In this document: positions 14,750-26,700 of the stretch, piece by piece
Layout of the letters: each line of letters begins with the position of its first letter
Position numbering within the stretch: the first letter of the stretch is position 1
Source of the DNA: Lates calcarifer
Taxonomy: Eukaryota; Chordata; Actinopteri; Centropomidae
Assembly (NCBI RefSeq): GCF_001640805.2
Contig: NC_066843.1
Coordinates: forward strand, 10,689,686-10,753,685
DNA: 64,000 nucleotides
Direction of reading: 5' to 3'
The notes under the pieces: generated by a model
Database searches by the model: none
Seen by the model: the letters and a program-made list of their open reading frames with translations, nothing else
Told to the model about the DNA's origin: nothing
Translations under genes and position numbers: made by a program

Positions 14750-14830
14750 GACATTCTATAGACCAATCAGTCAATTGATTTATTGATATGCCAACAAGTA
14801 ATTTCATTGATAATGAAAATCATCTGGGCA
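14750..14830. repeat. Second short fragment of the ATTAATCG-type fish repeat
   Basis: The words 'CTATAGACCAATCAGTCAATTGATT' (interrupted) and 'TTTCATTGATAATGAAAATCAT' recall the repeat at 11.2 kb, here in the opposite orientation. It is short and degenerate, so the assignment is tentative. Confidence 0.35.
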
Positions 14831-15231
14831 CTACCTACAGTTGTACCATTAGAAATGATATGTGAGAGTTCACGTGTCTCTCTCTGAGTGGCCTTTATTT
14901 GTGGGCTTTTACACAATTGTCTGCTTGTCTGTATAGCTTCCTACAGTATCTCTCTGTGAGATTATCAGAGGTTAGAAGTGAGTAAAGAAGATGTAAGAAG
15001 TAAAGCTCCATCCTTTATGGATGTACAGGGTAAAACATACTCTAAAATATGTGTTGAATAAGATAAAGTCAGCACAGTCAATTGTGTCTATTTCCATAGC
15101 TGGGAAGAGTGAACTCAACCCCCCCACACCTGTTTTTCCCTCCCTGCTCCCTGTCACTTTCTTGAGCCCAGCTACAAATTAAAATTCCTCCTTGACAGAT
15201 TTAGGGAAATCAAAAACCTAAAGCCAAAGAG

Positions 15232-15253
15232 TTTTTTTTTTTTTTTTTTTTTT
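15232..15253. repeat. poly(T) tract
   Basis: Twenty-two consecutive T with no recognised element attached. Confidence 0.9.
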
Positions 15254-17752
15254 AATCTCCCCTGAAAGAGGGGAGTCAAGACAGTCTTGGGTGAGGTAGA
15301 GAGAGGTCTGGCTCGATTAGGTCCAGCTACAGTGTGGTGATGTCAGGGTGAGTGTTGAGCCACTAAAAGACAGGAAGAGAAAGATGTGATGCTATGCTCT
15401 CTACCTCTATAGAAGCAAAGCCAAATGCTCTTCAGTGAGCCGTAAATCATTGAAGTATGAAATAATAAAGGAGCAAATACAACCAATACATCATAACCTT
15501 GTAATGCAGTGGATATCCTGCCAAACACAGGAAGTGTTTGAACCTTGTTATTGAAATAATCCAGTGCTAATCCACTCCATTTATTTCATCAGCAGTGAAG
15601 GAATTTTGTTTTAATAGAACAATACGGGCTCACAGTGCAAACTTGACAGCCGATAAAATCTGAAAGAAGAGGGCATGAGAGAACATTAAAAACTTTGTCT
15701 GGGATGGTCATTATTGTGTGGTGTGGTGGTACTAAGCCACATGTGTAGTCATGCTGTTGGGGTGAGAGAGGAGATCACAAGCGACAGAGGAGGATGTAGA
15801 AGTCGTCTCACCACGCCTGGCGGCAGATGAGCCCACTGCCTGAGCTCTCACGCTGGGGAGACACGGCCGCAGACTGCATTCAAGCCAATAGGGACACATG
15901 ACACAGCCGCAGCAGCATCAAGAGTTTTGTAGTTCCTCAGAAGACTGTCAACACCTTTTGTGTAACATAAGTAAATGTTAAATCAACATCAACCATCTTG
16001 TAAAATAAATTCTCATAGCCAGGAGACACATGAGGAGTGTTGACATAGGTCTTTTGATTCGTTGGTCACGGTACAAGGCTCCTTCTTGGAGAAAGAATAT
16101 TCCTCCAACTTGAAAATCATAAAGAATTAAGTATGACTTACAACATATGGAAAAGAGAGGAAACTATATATATTCGTGATGATACAGAGGCAACCAGTGG
16201 TGGTGGAAAGGGGGTGGGGGGGTGGAAGAAGAGCTGGAAGGAAAGGGGACGTTATTAACTTTCCTAGAATGAAGGAGAAGTTGTGAGACACCCTCAGCTC
16301 CTTCAGCGTTTGTAAATGTGTGTGCGGATGTGTGCATGCCATTCGGTACAAGCTTTTCCACTCAGCGGAGCACAGTCTGTCAACAGAGCAGCTCATACAA
16401 TCATGCCCACTCAGATTTATTGGAGTGAAGAGGTGTTGATTCCATATAGAAACGTAAAGGCAGAACAAGGATTGATTTATAAGACTGCAAGTTTCTTTTA
16501 TGTATAAAATGCTATATAAAATAAAGTCCATATATCACACCTAATTCTACTTTATTATATACTGTGAGCAGTACTTGACTTCATTTTCCTAGCTGTAACT
16601 GTACTTGAAGTGGAAAAGACATTGTAGCTAAGGTGAAAAGCTTGCTATCAAAATAAGTCAATTTAATTTCAGCTGTCTGTTTTAAGGGATTTTAGTAGCT
16701 CAAAGATGGTTTGTCATTGTCTTAACACATATAGAAGCATGTGACCCCAAAGTATTTTATAGTTTAGAAGTTGGCTTTCTTGTCATCTTTGTCTTGTTTT
16801 TGGCCTCATGTTTTGTACCACAAACTTTGCTCCACAGATTGTGTGAATGTAGTTGCTAAATGCCTGGTTTTCATTAGAGGGAAAAATATACACATGCAAT
16901 CAATGAGTTTTATCTCTCCCATGAAGAATGAGGCTGATTTTACATGTACCATTGGGGAGATGGGCCTCCTGGTGCCTTTGGTCTGGTTGCTAGGGAGCAG
17001 TTTGTCAAACACCATAAAAATACAGCAGTGTTACTAGGTCTGGGTTGGAAGACAAGGGAGTGGGGAAGTGGGCTGGCGGGCAGAATGTGGTGTTTTTGCT
17101 CAGTAGGAGAGGGGGGTTCCCCTTGTGCTGTCATCTGTGAATGGAGCTGAATGGAGAAACTGCAGGGACTCTTCAGAGTGGCACCACAAGTCCCTGTTCA
17201 GTCAGAGGCTCCGCTGCCATTCATCACGCAGCATCCCTGCCTTTTATGGTCTGAAACAGAGGGTAGGTGAGGAAGAGGGAGAGAATAAAAGAAAGAAAAA
17301 GAAGAGGAGAAATTAAGATTTATCTTTCCTCGGTTTTTCTTCCTTCTCATATGTATCCTAGACTCGTGACTATTCATGTTTTGTTGCCAGGTAACAGCCC
17401 TTGTTACTCTTAAAAGGAGGAAATGTTCTGGACGGTACAACTATCAAGATCTCACCAGGAGACTCTTAAATCAGGCTGATCCCCTCACTTTGTCGAAGCA
17501 TCATTCCATAGACGCTTCACTCCAACACTGGCATCCTCTCCAGTGTTTCTTCAGAGGGGATCTCAGGTCCTCTGAGACTGTGCCAGTCCACTTGGCTTGT
17601 TTGGATTTAAACTACTTAATCAGCTTTACATTGGGCAGAGGCCTGTCTTCCTTCCAGTTACCATGCACAACATCACCACCACCACAGCTTTTGGTGGTGA
17701 CCAGAGGCAGTGTTTACCCACTGCTAGAATACTGACAAATTCCATACGCCTG

Positions 17753-17820
17753 TACACACACACACACACACTCACACACATGCAGGCACGCGTGCACACA
17801 CACATAAACACACACGGTGC
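17753..17820. repeat. CA-rich imperfect microsatellite
   Basis: Interrupted CA dinucleotide tract with several transitions. The reading frames through it are not genes. Confidence 0.9.
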
Positions 17821-19994
17821 ATAGGCACACAATGCAGGGCTTGGAGGTGCTGTAGGACCTACATACATTGATCGGGTTCTTTAAAGCAGGACATTTTAAG
17901 GGCACCACAAACAATCCTCTGATTAAAATGCTTCAGTAAACTAGTTTAGGAATGTGTGTGTGTGTGGTCATATCTCTGTGTGGAGTACTGTTTGTGTGAC
18001 TTTGATTAGTATACTTTAATAGGTGTTTATAAATACAGCAGTATCAGTTATGGTGTAGCAATTCTTAGTGCAAGTTTAGGGGCGTACGACAGTAGAATAA
18101 TAGGTGGTATTAACTAGATAGGAATCAGCATTAAAGTTAGGTTTCATTTCTTACTGCTTACAGTACCGCTTAATGACCATGCCCTGAAAATGACCTTTTC
18201 TGGGCTGAGGAAGTGGCTCTACATGTCTCAAAGACACACTGTCTGGCAGGTTGACCATTCACCTATTTTTGGTCGAAGTCCACAGGTGTACCAAACTGTG
18301 TTTATTTGCACCCCTCACCTTTGTGGCTCTCCCTCATTCTACTCTCTACTGGAATCTTAGCTTTTGTCTATTAATTCTCACATCCACAGTGTCAAGGTAA
18401 CCACTAATCTGTTTTTCTGGATTTTCTGGTGTTTGAGAATTTACCTGTCAACAGGAAAATCCCCTGACTGCTCAGCATGACTACAAATATAGTCCAGGGA
18501 AATGAGGGGAAATGAGGTAAAGTGAGGTAAACACGTGGTAAATAGAAGGGTTGTTGTGCCGGGACGAGCAGGGCACACCTGGGTGGCTGCGGCTGAGTCA
18601 GGTCCTGCTCAAGACCAGGTCTTTCTGTCTTGAGGGAACTTGTCTTGAAGGAACCGTTGTTCGTCTGATTCTGGGATGGTGTGGTGTTCCACAGAGACTG
18701 GGTGCAGCTGTCACCACTGAGCAGGGTCATGGAAAGGTCTAGTCAGCTGGACTTGGCACTGGAGGCAGGTGAACAGGGACGCTCATTTGCAGAGTCATCT
18801 AAACATACTCTGTGTTGCCAGTATATTTGGCAGAGTTAGCTACAGCCACTGCAGTCCAATACAACAGCTTGAAATAAATTCATGATTCTTATTATTAATG
18901 TTGGGCAGAGAGGCGTTAATTGGAATTAATTAGTGACTAATTTTGCCTGTCATTTGGTACTGGTATCTGGTAGTACATAATCAGTAAAAATTACACAATG
19001 ACAATGGTAACAACCAAAATTTGGTCTAGAAAACTAAACCATGAGCTGAGAGATGGTGTAAAGCTCAGGGGAGCAGCCCAATCAAAGATCTCCATGTGAA
19101 CAGTTACATTCAGGTAAATTACCACCAACTATAGTAACAGCAAGGTTAATAGTCTCCCTGAGGAGAAAAGATTTTGGTTGCTATTTGATTTAACTGTCAG
19201 TGTCTGTTTTCATTTAGACTGTGCTGAAGAGGTGTTGATTCAAGTATATGGTCATTTTCGAGGACGCAATTTGTGGTGCTGTTGAGATGTATTGCAACAT
19301 ACAAAGAGGTGTGTCTGTTGTTTAGCCTACTGTCATTGTTTTGCATGAAGTGGACAAAATAATAGGAACATGTGATGACGATGATAGTTATACACTTGAA
19401 TCAACATCTCTTCAACATGGTTTCAACAAAAACTGAACATTGAAACCTTTTATGAAAGTAGGACTTTTTGCAAGACTGATTTATTAGACTGTATTAGTTT
19501 AGCTAAATTCCAAATAAACTGCCAACTGAGGGTACATGCACAAATACAGTACAAATGATGAATGCTGGCCAACCTTGTGTTCAAATGCTACATTCATACT
19601 GGAGGGATAAATCAAAATATCTGTTGAGCAAAACACTGACTTCTACAGCCCTCTGGTGTTCACAGCAAGAAAAGCACAGAAAAAAGTGTCTTTCCACACA
19701 TGCCACATTAAATGCAAATTATTTTTGTTTTATCTAACATGCTGATTGATACTGCACAAGTTAACTTAAAATATTAGATTAGATTATAAGAAAATAGTAA
19801 TATTTCAGTCATACACATAAGATATACTGCAGAACTTGCATTAGCAGTACAATAGTACATCAACAAATAAAATTTATGTGACAATACACAAGCAAGTGTA
19901 CAAAAATTGTATATGCTCAGATCTCAATAAAACAGAAAGCTGTTGTATTACAACTTCTTAAACTTTTTATATCACGTTTCACTACAGTATATAT

Positions 19995-20710
19995 GGGGCT
20001 GGACAATAGGGGAAAAATTATATATATCATGATAATAAATTAATTTCGGTCAGTAAAATCAGTTTCATCACTCACAGAATTGAAACTTGTCATCGTTACA
20101 CTCTGATGCTTTGCTCCGGTGTCAGGTGAGAGTTGTATGCTAGTCACGAGAATGGACACAGCTAAAGTGGAAACTACTGGTGTTATGACAGGTTAAAAGT
20201 GGCTGTGATAACTGAGCTATGACCAAGATGCCAACTTAATGTCTGCAGTGACTCCACTATATACATTTCATAGTGGCGGCCTGAATTATTGCTGCTGCGG
20301 CAATATTATAAATCTGCAAAATACCGGTTGAGCCGAGAGGGAGAGAGAAAAAGAAGAGACAAAGAGAGAAAATGGTAGAATGAACAAGCTAACATTAAGT
20401 CAGATTTGTAGTTTGTATTTTCTACTGGGACAAATCCCTTTGGTAATGCTGTCGTTCCAGTTTTTGTTAAAATTTTCTCTCTTATCTCGCTCCCACTCCT
20501 GATGCACAGGTGTGCACAGCTGCAGTACCTGAAACATTAGCATGTGTACTTACTCCTGTGCTCTATGCTGTGTGTGTCAACCTAGCCTCACCTAATCCGT
20601 GCCTCTAACTCTATTCCAGCCACGTGATTGGTTCAGCGTGGTGCTATTCTCATTATCATTGGCTTTTCGTATTGTCTGTCAAAACGCAGGTGGAATGGGT
20701 TCTATCAACC
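19995..20710. repeat. Dispersed repeat, first copy (hAT-like, tentative)
   Basis: The block starting 'GGGGCTGGACAATAGG' shares many words with 23,053-23,546, in the same order: 'GGAAACTACTGGTG', a 'GTTGAGC(C/T)GAGAGGGAGAGAG' stretch, and 'GAGAAAATGGT'. That second copy ends in 'TTAATCGTGCAGCCCTA'. Termini of the 'GGGCTG(G/C)ACAAT/ACGAT' kind are frequent in teleost DNA repeats. The repeat relationship is seen directly in the sequence; the class is inferred. Confidence 0.5.
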
Positions 20711-21734
20711 ATTTCTTAAATGTCTATCAAAGAAAAGTTATACTGCTATATATGTAAGTAAGTATATGTAATAAACATAGTATAGAAGGAATAGAAGTAC
20801 AGTATACAACACGTTAGAGGCTTCATTGTAAAGTTGCAGCTCTCCATGTGTGAGCTGCAGATAACAAATGTAAGAAATCTGACAAAAGGTTCAACAGCTG
20901 AGAGAGGAAGGGAAACACTGCTTCAGTGATTGAAGAAGTATTCAGATCCTTTCAAGCAGCTGAAATCCTGAAGCCTGAATCTACTGTCCCTCTAGGGACA
21001 GCCCTATCGTTGTGCTACATCTAATATGTCTTATTTAGGCTGGTTACTGGTTTCAAGGTATACAGTGGTTTGAAAAAGTTCAAGTTTTTTTTCTTACCAG
21101 GCATGTCAAACTCATTTTAGAGCTTTAATTGCAATACCACAAAACTGTTTTATTTTTGTTTAAGGTTATCATACAGTCAGAATCTCATACCTGCCCATGA
21201 CTCATTGTGATATTTTCTACCTGACATAATGCGCAACCCATTTTGATTTTGATTTTGATTGATTTTTTTTTTTTTTTTTTGCTTGGTTGTCATACCGTCA
21301 GAATCTCATACTGGCCATGCCAAGTCTGATCTGTCCTGTCTTTAAATCTCACTCTTTCTCAATATATTTTATATAGTTTCATTATCTGTACTATATTTTA
21401 TCAAATTTTATTCAATTACAGTGCTGTATTGTTTTATCCTCATTTTACTTTGTAAAATATTTGAAAATCTGTTTTGGAAAATGCTGTATAAATTGAATAT
21501 ATTTATCATTAAATAAAAAATTATTATCATGTCTTATTTGGGCTACATGGTTCTGCCAGCCACTGGTGATATGAGGAGTGGGAGGGTTGTTCTGTCACCA
21601 TAGATTCTCGCCCACAGTGCAGCCATCCCAAACAACCAGTGGGAGTCAGCAGTGGAGCAACAATGAGGAGAACCCTCTTCTCTTCCTATTCTGCTCAAAC
21701 TCTACACGCACGGAGGAAAGTGTGTTGTGTTGTT

Positions 21735-21810
21735 GAGAGGTGGAGACTCTGTAAAACAAAGGGCTCAAGATTGCTCAAGCACCAGTACAGTAAAGGGGAA
21801 CAGACAAAAT
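21735..21810 (+). other. Gene A 5' untranslated exon 1 (5' limit unknown)
   Basis: This segment ends at a strong donor (GTAAGTATAC at 21,811) and is clearly related to 51,045-51,130 upstream of gene B, which ends at the same donor sequence. The shared part begins at 'GAGGTGGAGACTCTGTAAAA' and includes 'TCAAGCACCAGT'. No coding function is evident, because the SAM-domain start codon lies in the next exon (ATG at 23,798). The intron that follows is 1,975 bp and full of transposon remnants. The transcription start is not visible; homology to B fades just upstream of 21,735. Confidence 0.6.
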
Positions 21811-22454
21811 GTAAGTATACTAACTTCAGTGCATTACATTCACAGCTGAGTTAATTACGGAGACACTAAACATCAGGATAATATGTGTAATATGTGTGTG
21901 AGTTTTATTTTGTCACGGTGTTGTACTGACAACGCAATGAGTAATATGCTGTAGATTTAGTAACTGAAACATTGCTGAAGGTTTGGTGAGAGTAGTGCAG
22001 AACTCAGTCATACTTTAAGTGTAGTTTATTTTACTGTACATGTTTTTTAATCCACAATGTCCATGTTCTGACCTTGATTCCTTTTCCTTTTCATAGTTGC
22101 GGAAGTAAAGAGATAGGGAAGGAAGAGCAGATTTGTTGAGACGTGCGCAAAAGGGAGTGGACACTGCTGCCTCACCCAAATTACCTGATTTAATACAACA
22201 GCTTGTGATATAATTGTACACTACATGTAGCAATAAAGCATTATTGCTTGAGGCATCAAAGTACATTAGTTGTTGTGACACACTTTTACAAATCCCTGAA
22301 CCTATGATAGACATTTCTGTCTGATAATAGTGAGTATGATTGAGAACCATTTTTTCGCTGAGAATTGAGATCACAATTCTGAAAGTGGTCAAACCAAACT
22401 GGTGTCCAGTGTTCCACTCCAACTGTATGTGGCCGATTTTTAGATCATGGCTTA

Positions 22455-23052
22455 AGGTCCTACAAGGCTGTCAAGATCAACGAGACAGAGGTTAGCCCAG
22501 CATTGTTGGGCCCAAGTACACAAGAACTGGACAGCCAGGAACTGGAAGAAGATTTTGTGGTTAGATGAGTCCAGTTTCCAGCTTTATCCTCCTCCTGATA
22601 ATGTGAGGGTACGAAGGCCAGGAGAAGCATTATCTCCAGCATGTACAGTACCTACTGTCAAGCATGGTGGAGGCAGTACCATGGTTTGGGGATGCATGAG
22701 TGCTGCTGGTGTTGGTCATCTCACTGTCTGTGATGGCACATTGAACTCTGCCAAGTATTGTGCCATTCTCGAGACCCGTATGCTCCCTTCTGCACGTGCA
22801 CTGTTTGGTCGAGGTCAAAACTAGATGTTTCAACAAGATAATGCCCCTTGCCACACATCCACAGCCAGTAGAACTTGGCTGCAGGAGCACTGTATCCAGG
22901 TCTTAGAGTGGCCAGCTCAATCCCTGGACATGAGCCCCACTGAAAATCTGTGGTGGATTATCAAAAAAGCGTAAACCAAAGAATTTAGAAGAATTAAAAG
23001 CAGTAATTCAAGAAGAATGGGACAAGATTACCCTTCAACAGTGTGAAAAGTA
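22455..23052 (+). mobile_element. Tc1-like transposase remnant (DD34E) in gene A intron 1
   Basis: A decayed 3' part of a Tc1/mariner-superfamily transposase lies on the plus strand. The first catalytic Asp is in 'WLDESSFQ' (codon 22,564-22,566). After the conserved 'KHGGGSTMVWGC' segment the frame is stopped by TAG at 22,822-22,824, then continues in the same frame with 'MFQQDNAPCHTS' (second Asp) and 'SPTENLWW' (Glu). There are exactly 34 residues between the second Asp and the Glu, the DD34E spacing of the Tc1 family. The N-terminal DNA-binding part and clear inverted repeats are missing and the frame stops again soon after the Glu, so this is an inactive relic. Confidence 0.85.
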
Positions 23053-23546
23053 TCTAAAGCGGAAACTACTGGTGATAGGATGGGTTAAAACCGGCTGACA
23101 GTGTCTGCAGTGTTTTCACTACACTTTGTAGCGGCTGCTGAAGTATTATAAAGTTGCAGAATACCTGGTTGAGCTGAGAGGGAGAGAGAGAAAGGATTGA
23201 AAAAGAGAAAATGGTCAAATTAACTAGCTAATCTTTTTTCGTCACGAGCACAGTGCCATTAGCGGAGTTTTCTTCTGGACTCATTTAGCCATTTTTATTT
23301 GTCCTAACACAACATCTGGCCCCACAATGTCGTTACCCGCTGTCACTTTCTCACTGGGTTTGAGTTTCTGTTGAATCACGTGGTGTAATGGCACATTGTC
23401 ATTGGCTGAGGGTGATAGGAGCATTTGTTTTGATGCAGCGGGTGTCTCTGATGAAAATGCAGCAGAATCATTGTCATTTAGAAATGAGATCGCATAGAGT
23501 TCTGAATTGAGATCGTGATTTTAATACGATTAATCGTGCAGCCCTA
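23053..23546. repeat. Dispersed repeat, second copy, ending in 'AATCGTGCAGCCCTA'
   Basis: Related to 19,995-20,710 over several hundred bases and ending in a 'GATTAATCGTGCAGCCCTA' terminus that I associate with hAT-like non-autonomous fish elements. It abuts the Tc1 relic, and a fragment of similar 'GAGAATTGAGATCACAATTCTGA' sequence lies on the other side (about 22,360), so the Tc1 element may have jumped into this repeat. Confidence 0.5.
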
Positions 23547-23797
23547 GTCGAGACCACACAGTGCCTGCATTAGTCACTTAATAACAGATAATATCATACA
23601 CTGTAAATGTTTGGATAACATAATGGTTGAACAGTTGTTTATTCGGGTTGATGTACATTCCATTGAATTTTGTTTCCACACATTAACAGCCAGTTAAATA
23701 TAACTAATTGTAAATTGTCTCACAAATTTCAAGCCTTAATGAATGATTAATGAATGAATATTATTCTTATTTGTTTACCTTTCAGTTTCTGTTGGAC

Positions 23798-26700
23798 ATG
23801 GATGAGTTTGTTCGTAACAGATTAACTGAATGGGGTCTCAGTGAGTGGATACCAAGATTTGAAGGTAAAGTATCAACATGTTTTGTTAGTTGCGTGGGTG
23901 GGGCGAGGCAGCAACGATTCAATATTGATGTGACCTTCCAACAATGAAACATCTAAATATCTAATAACACAGATGCTAAAATGCTGCAAAATTGTTCTAC
24001 TCTACAATGCTGATATATCCTTAATAGTTTTATGTTCTGTGAAAGATGAGTGTTTGCAATTCCTGTATTCAGAGTGTAAAAGCACTTGCAGTAGAATATC
24101 TTGTACATTTTGTCACAATACGAAACATTACTTAACCTGAGAGTAATGGCTGTTTTGTAACAGCTTGAGTCACTGAAATACAGATTTTAGCTCACGTACC
24201 ACTGAAACTAAGAAAATAGCAAATGGTTAAAAAAATAAATAAATATGGATTCAGCTCATTCAACCACGCTATTAGCCCTGTGAGCCTGACATGTTTTTAA
24301 AGATTCAGCTAACAGCTGTGGCTGCAACTGTTTCACTCTTCATGAAATACACGGGTAATTTAAAATTAACACTTATTTTTGCATGACTGAGACTCAATCG
24401 ATGATTTTTTTTATTACAGATGAAGGTGTTGACAAAGAAAGTCTTTTCTGTCTTCGTGACTGTGTAATTGATAAGTTGATCACAAAAGTGGGACCAGCGG
24501 AAAAATTCAGGATGAGACTCAAGTTGTTAATGGTAATGTTCTGAACTGTAAAGATACCTCACACAAATACTGTGTGTATTGTCATAAATTCCACTTGTGT
24601 GTATGCTTACTAATACCGGTGACACCCATGGATAGATTCAATCAGCATCAACATTAATGTGAATTTTTATGTGAATCTGTTTTTGCCTTTGTGGATGAAG
24701 AAGAATTTTCTGTTGTCACTAGGAAGAACACAACACAACAAATCAGGAAACAGCTGATGTATCTGCTCACGTAAGCTGAATATAGTTTTGTACAATTAGG
24801 TATAATCTAAGCCACTTATGGTCATACAGATTATATTTTCTGTGGCTGCTCAATATTTTACACAGCCTTCCACTTTATCTGCAGGATCATGAAGAAGCAG
24901 GCGATTGCATTCAGGTAAGGATGACACAAATTTCACAGGCATGTTAGCACTGAACATTTTTCTGTTCTTCATCCATGTGAATTTAAGGCACTAAAGTGTC
25001 TTGAGACAAGGACAGTGAATGTGATCACTTGTTATGTCTTCCTGAAACCACTTCCCAGAGTTTCACCAAGCTCATCCCAGACTGCATGAGAACCTAAATG
25101 CAAATTTCAGGATGTGAATTGTACATATGTGTGTTCAGAGCTCTGTCAGAGGACAAAGCCTGTGTAAATATAATTTCTTGATCAAATATTGTTTTAAAAG
25201 TCAAATATTTACATTTATCCTCAGGTTATACCATCCACCAGTGACACAAGTGATAAAGGTGAGATATCTCTCTTACATGCAGGATTTCATATTTAATTAC
25301 AAGTAGTGTTTTCAAGGAGTCTTGCTTTGACTAAACAACAATATTGAGTCCAAGTTTTAATATTGTGAGATGCACATTTTTCTCTTTGGCTTCTTTTTTT
25401 AACTACAAAAAATAATAAAATAAAAAATCAACAAGGAAAAAGAAAGTTGGATCCTCAGGGCGAGTCCAGCAAATGGAAATCACCAGCTAGAAAACGACCA
25501 CATGACGCTATGCCGGGATCATTCACAGGTATTTAAATTACTTTCTAAACAATGGTAACTGCAATTTGCATTAACAGAAAATTCTGGTTCATGATTCCGT
25601 CTGAATAGTTCTTTATTTTTACTGACAGATGAGTTCATACTGTCTGATGTGAAAACCATAATGACATATGTGGAGAATAAACTATGCAATGAAGACAACA
25701 CAAAGCTCAATGCTTTCCTGAAGTAGGTATTAAGTTTTCCATATTCCAGTACTGTAACACATTGGAAATTAAAACAGTGAGGATATTATCAGTCATTTTC
25801 ATATGGAAACTATCCTGAACTTGACTGATAAGTAATCAGAACTGCTGATCCATGTGTGTTATTTGTTGTGTTATAGTGTTATTTGATTGTTTCAGTTTGT
25901 TGCCAGGCCAAAACCTGAAACCTAATTAAATGGCCAAAAATCAAAATATGGATTAAAAGTTCACCTGCAGCACATTACTGACTGTGAGAAGGTCTTGGTA
26001 ACTTAGAAGTCCTTGGACTGACACACCCTTCATTTTAAGTGTCTTTTAACTAGGGTGTTTTGTGAATATGTAGTTCTTAACAGATTTGTTTATTGTACTT
26101 TATGATTTATTTTAAATTTATTAATTGATTCATGAACATTTAGGCTAAGCTGGATATCTAAATGTCAATTGACATTAAGTTGCATTTCTTGGATAATGCC
26201 TGTATTTAACCCGGCAATTACTGACTTCTTTGGGGTTTTTGGAACAGCATAGGCAACCTGCAAACACAATGCTTGCTGACAGAAATTGATACACCAAATA
26301 TGTTAGCATTTAATTTGAGTCATTTTTCTGACACCTGACAAATTTAAGTCCAATATTCACTCTTTTAGCTCCATTTTTGGTCTCTACCAACTCCTTTGGT
26401 AAATATCTATGTCTTAAGCTTCTAAATCTTCAATGTTCACCAGCTAGTTAATGACTGTGTCGGTCAGCCATATTGTACTGGGTACTGCAGTGATTTATTT
26501 TTACAGAAATTATAGCTGTTGGCTGCATTTGAAAAAGACTCTGGGAGTGCTGAGAGTGAACCCAAACAAAAAGAAAATGAAAAAGTCTGGTGATTCTTTG
26601 TGTTGGTTCATAACTATGAGAAGCCCGTCACACATAAGTAGTTACAAAAGGCATTATTAATACAAAAATATAGATGATAGCTGCCTTAAATTATGCCTGA

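Larger units (their letters stand above)
1..21734. other. Left flank with no recognisable gene
   Basis: I read both strands for long open frames, splice-bounded exons and familiar protein motifs and found none that I can support. The longest open frames (for example around 3.4-4.3 kb on both strands and 10.7-11.0 kb) have no recognisable domain. Many other short frames are translations of CA/GT tracts. The stretch up to about 18.8 kb is less AT-rich than the GTPase array to the right and carries simple repeats, homopolymers and two hAT-like repeat fragments (11.2 and 14.75 kb). It could be intergenic or a large intron of a gene lying mostly outside the window. A few exons of such a gene could be missed. 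Confidence 0.6.

Noticed and set aside
22555..22824. 89-codon frame in gene A intron 1, considered as a host gene
   Set aside because: It is the middle of a Tc1-like transposase relic, continuing in the same frame past a TAG stop to the DD34E residues.
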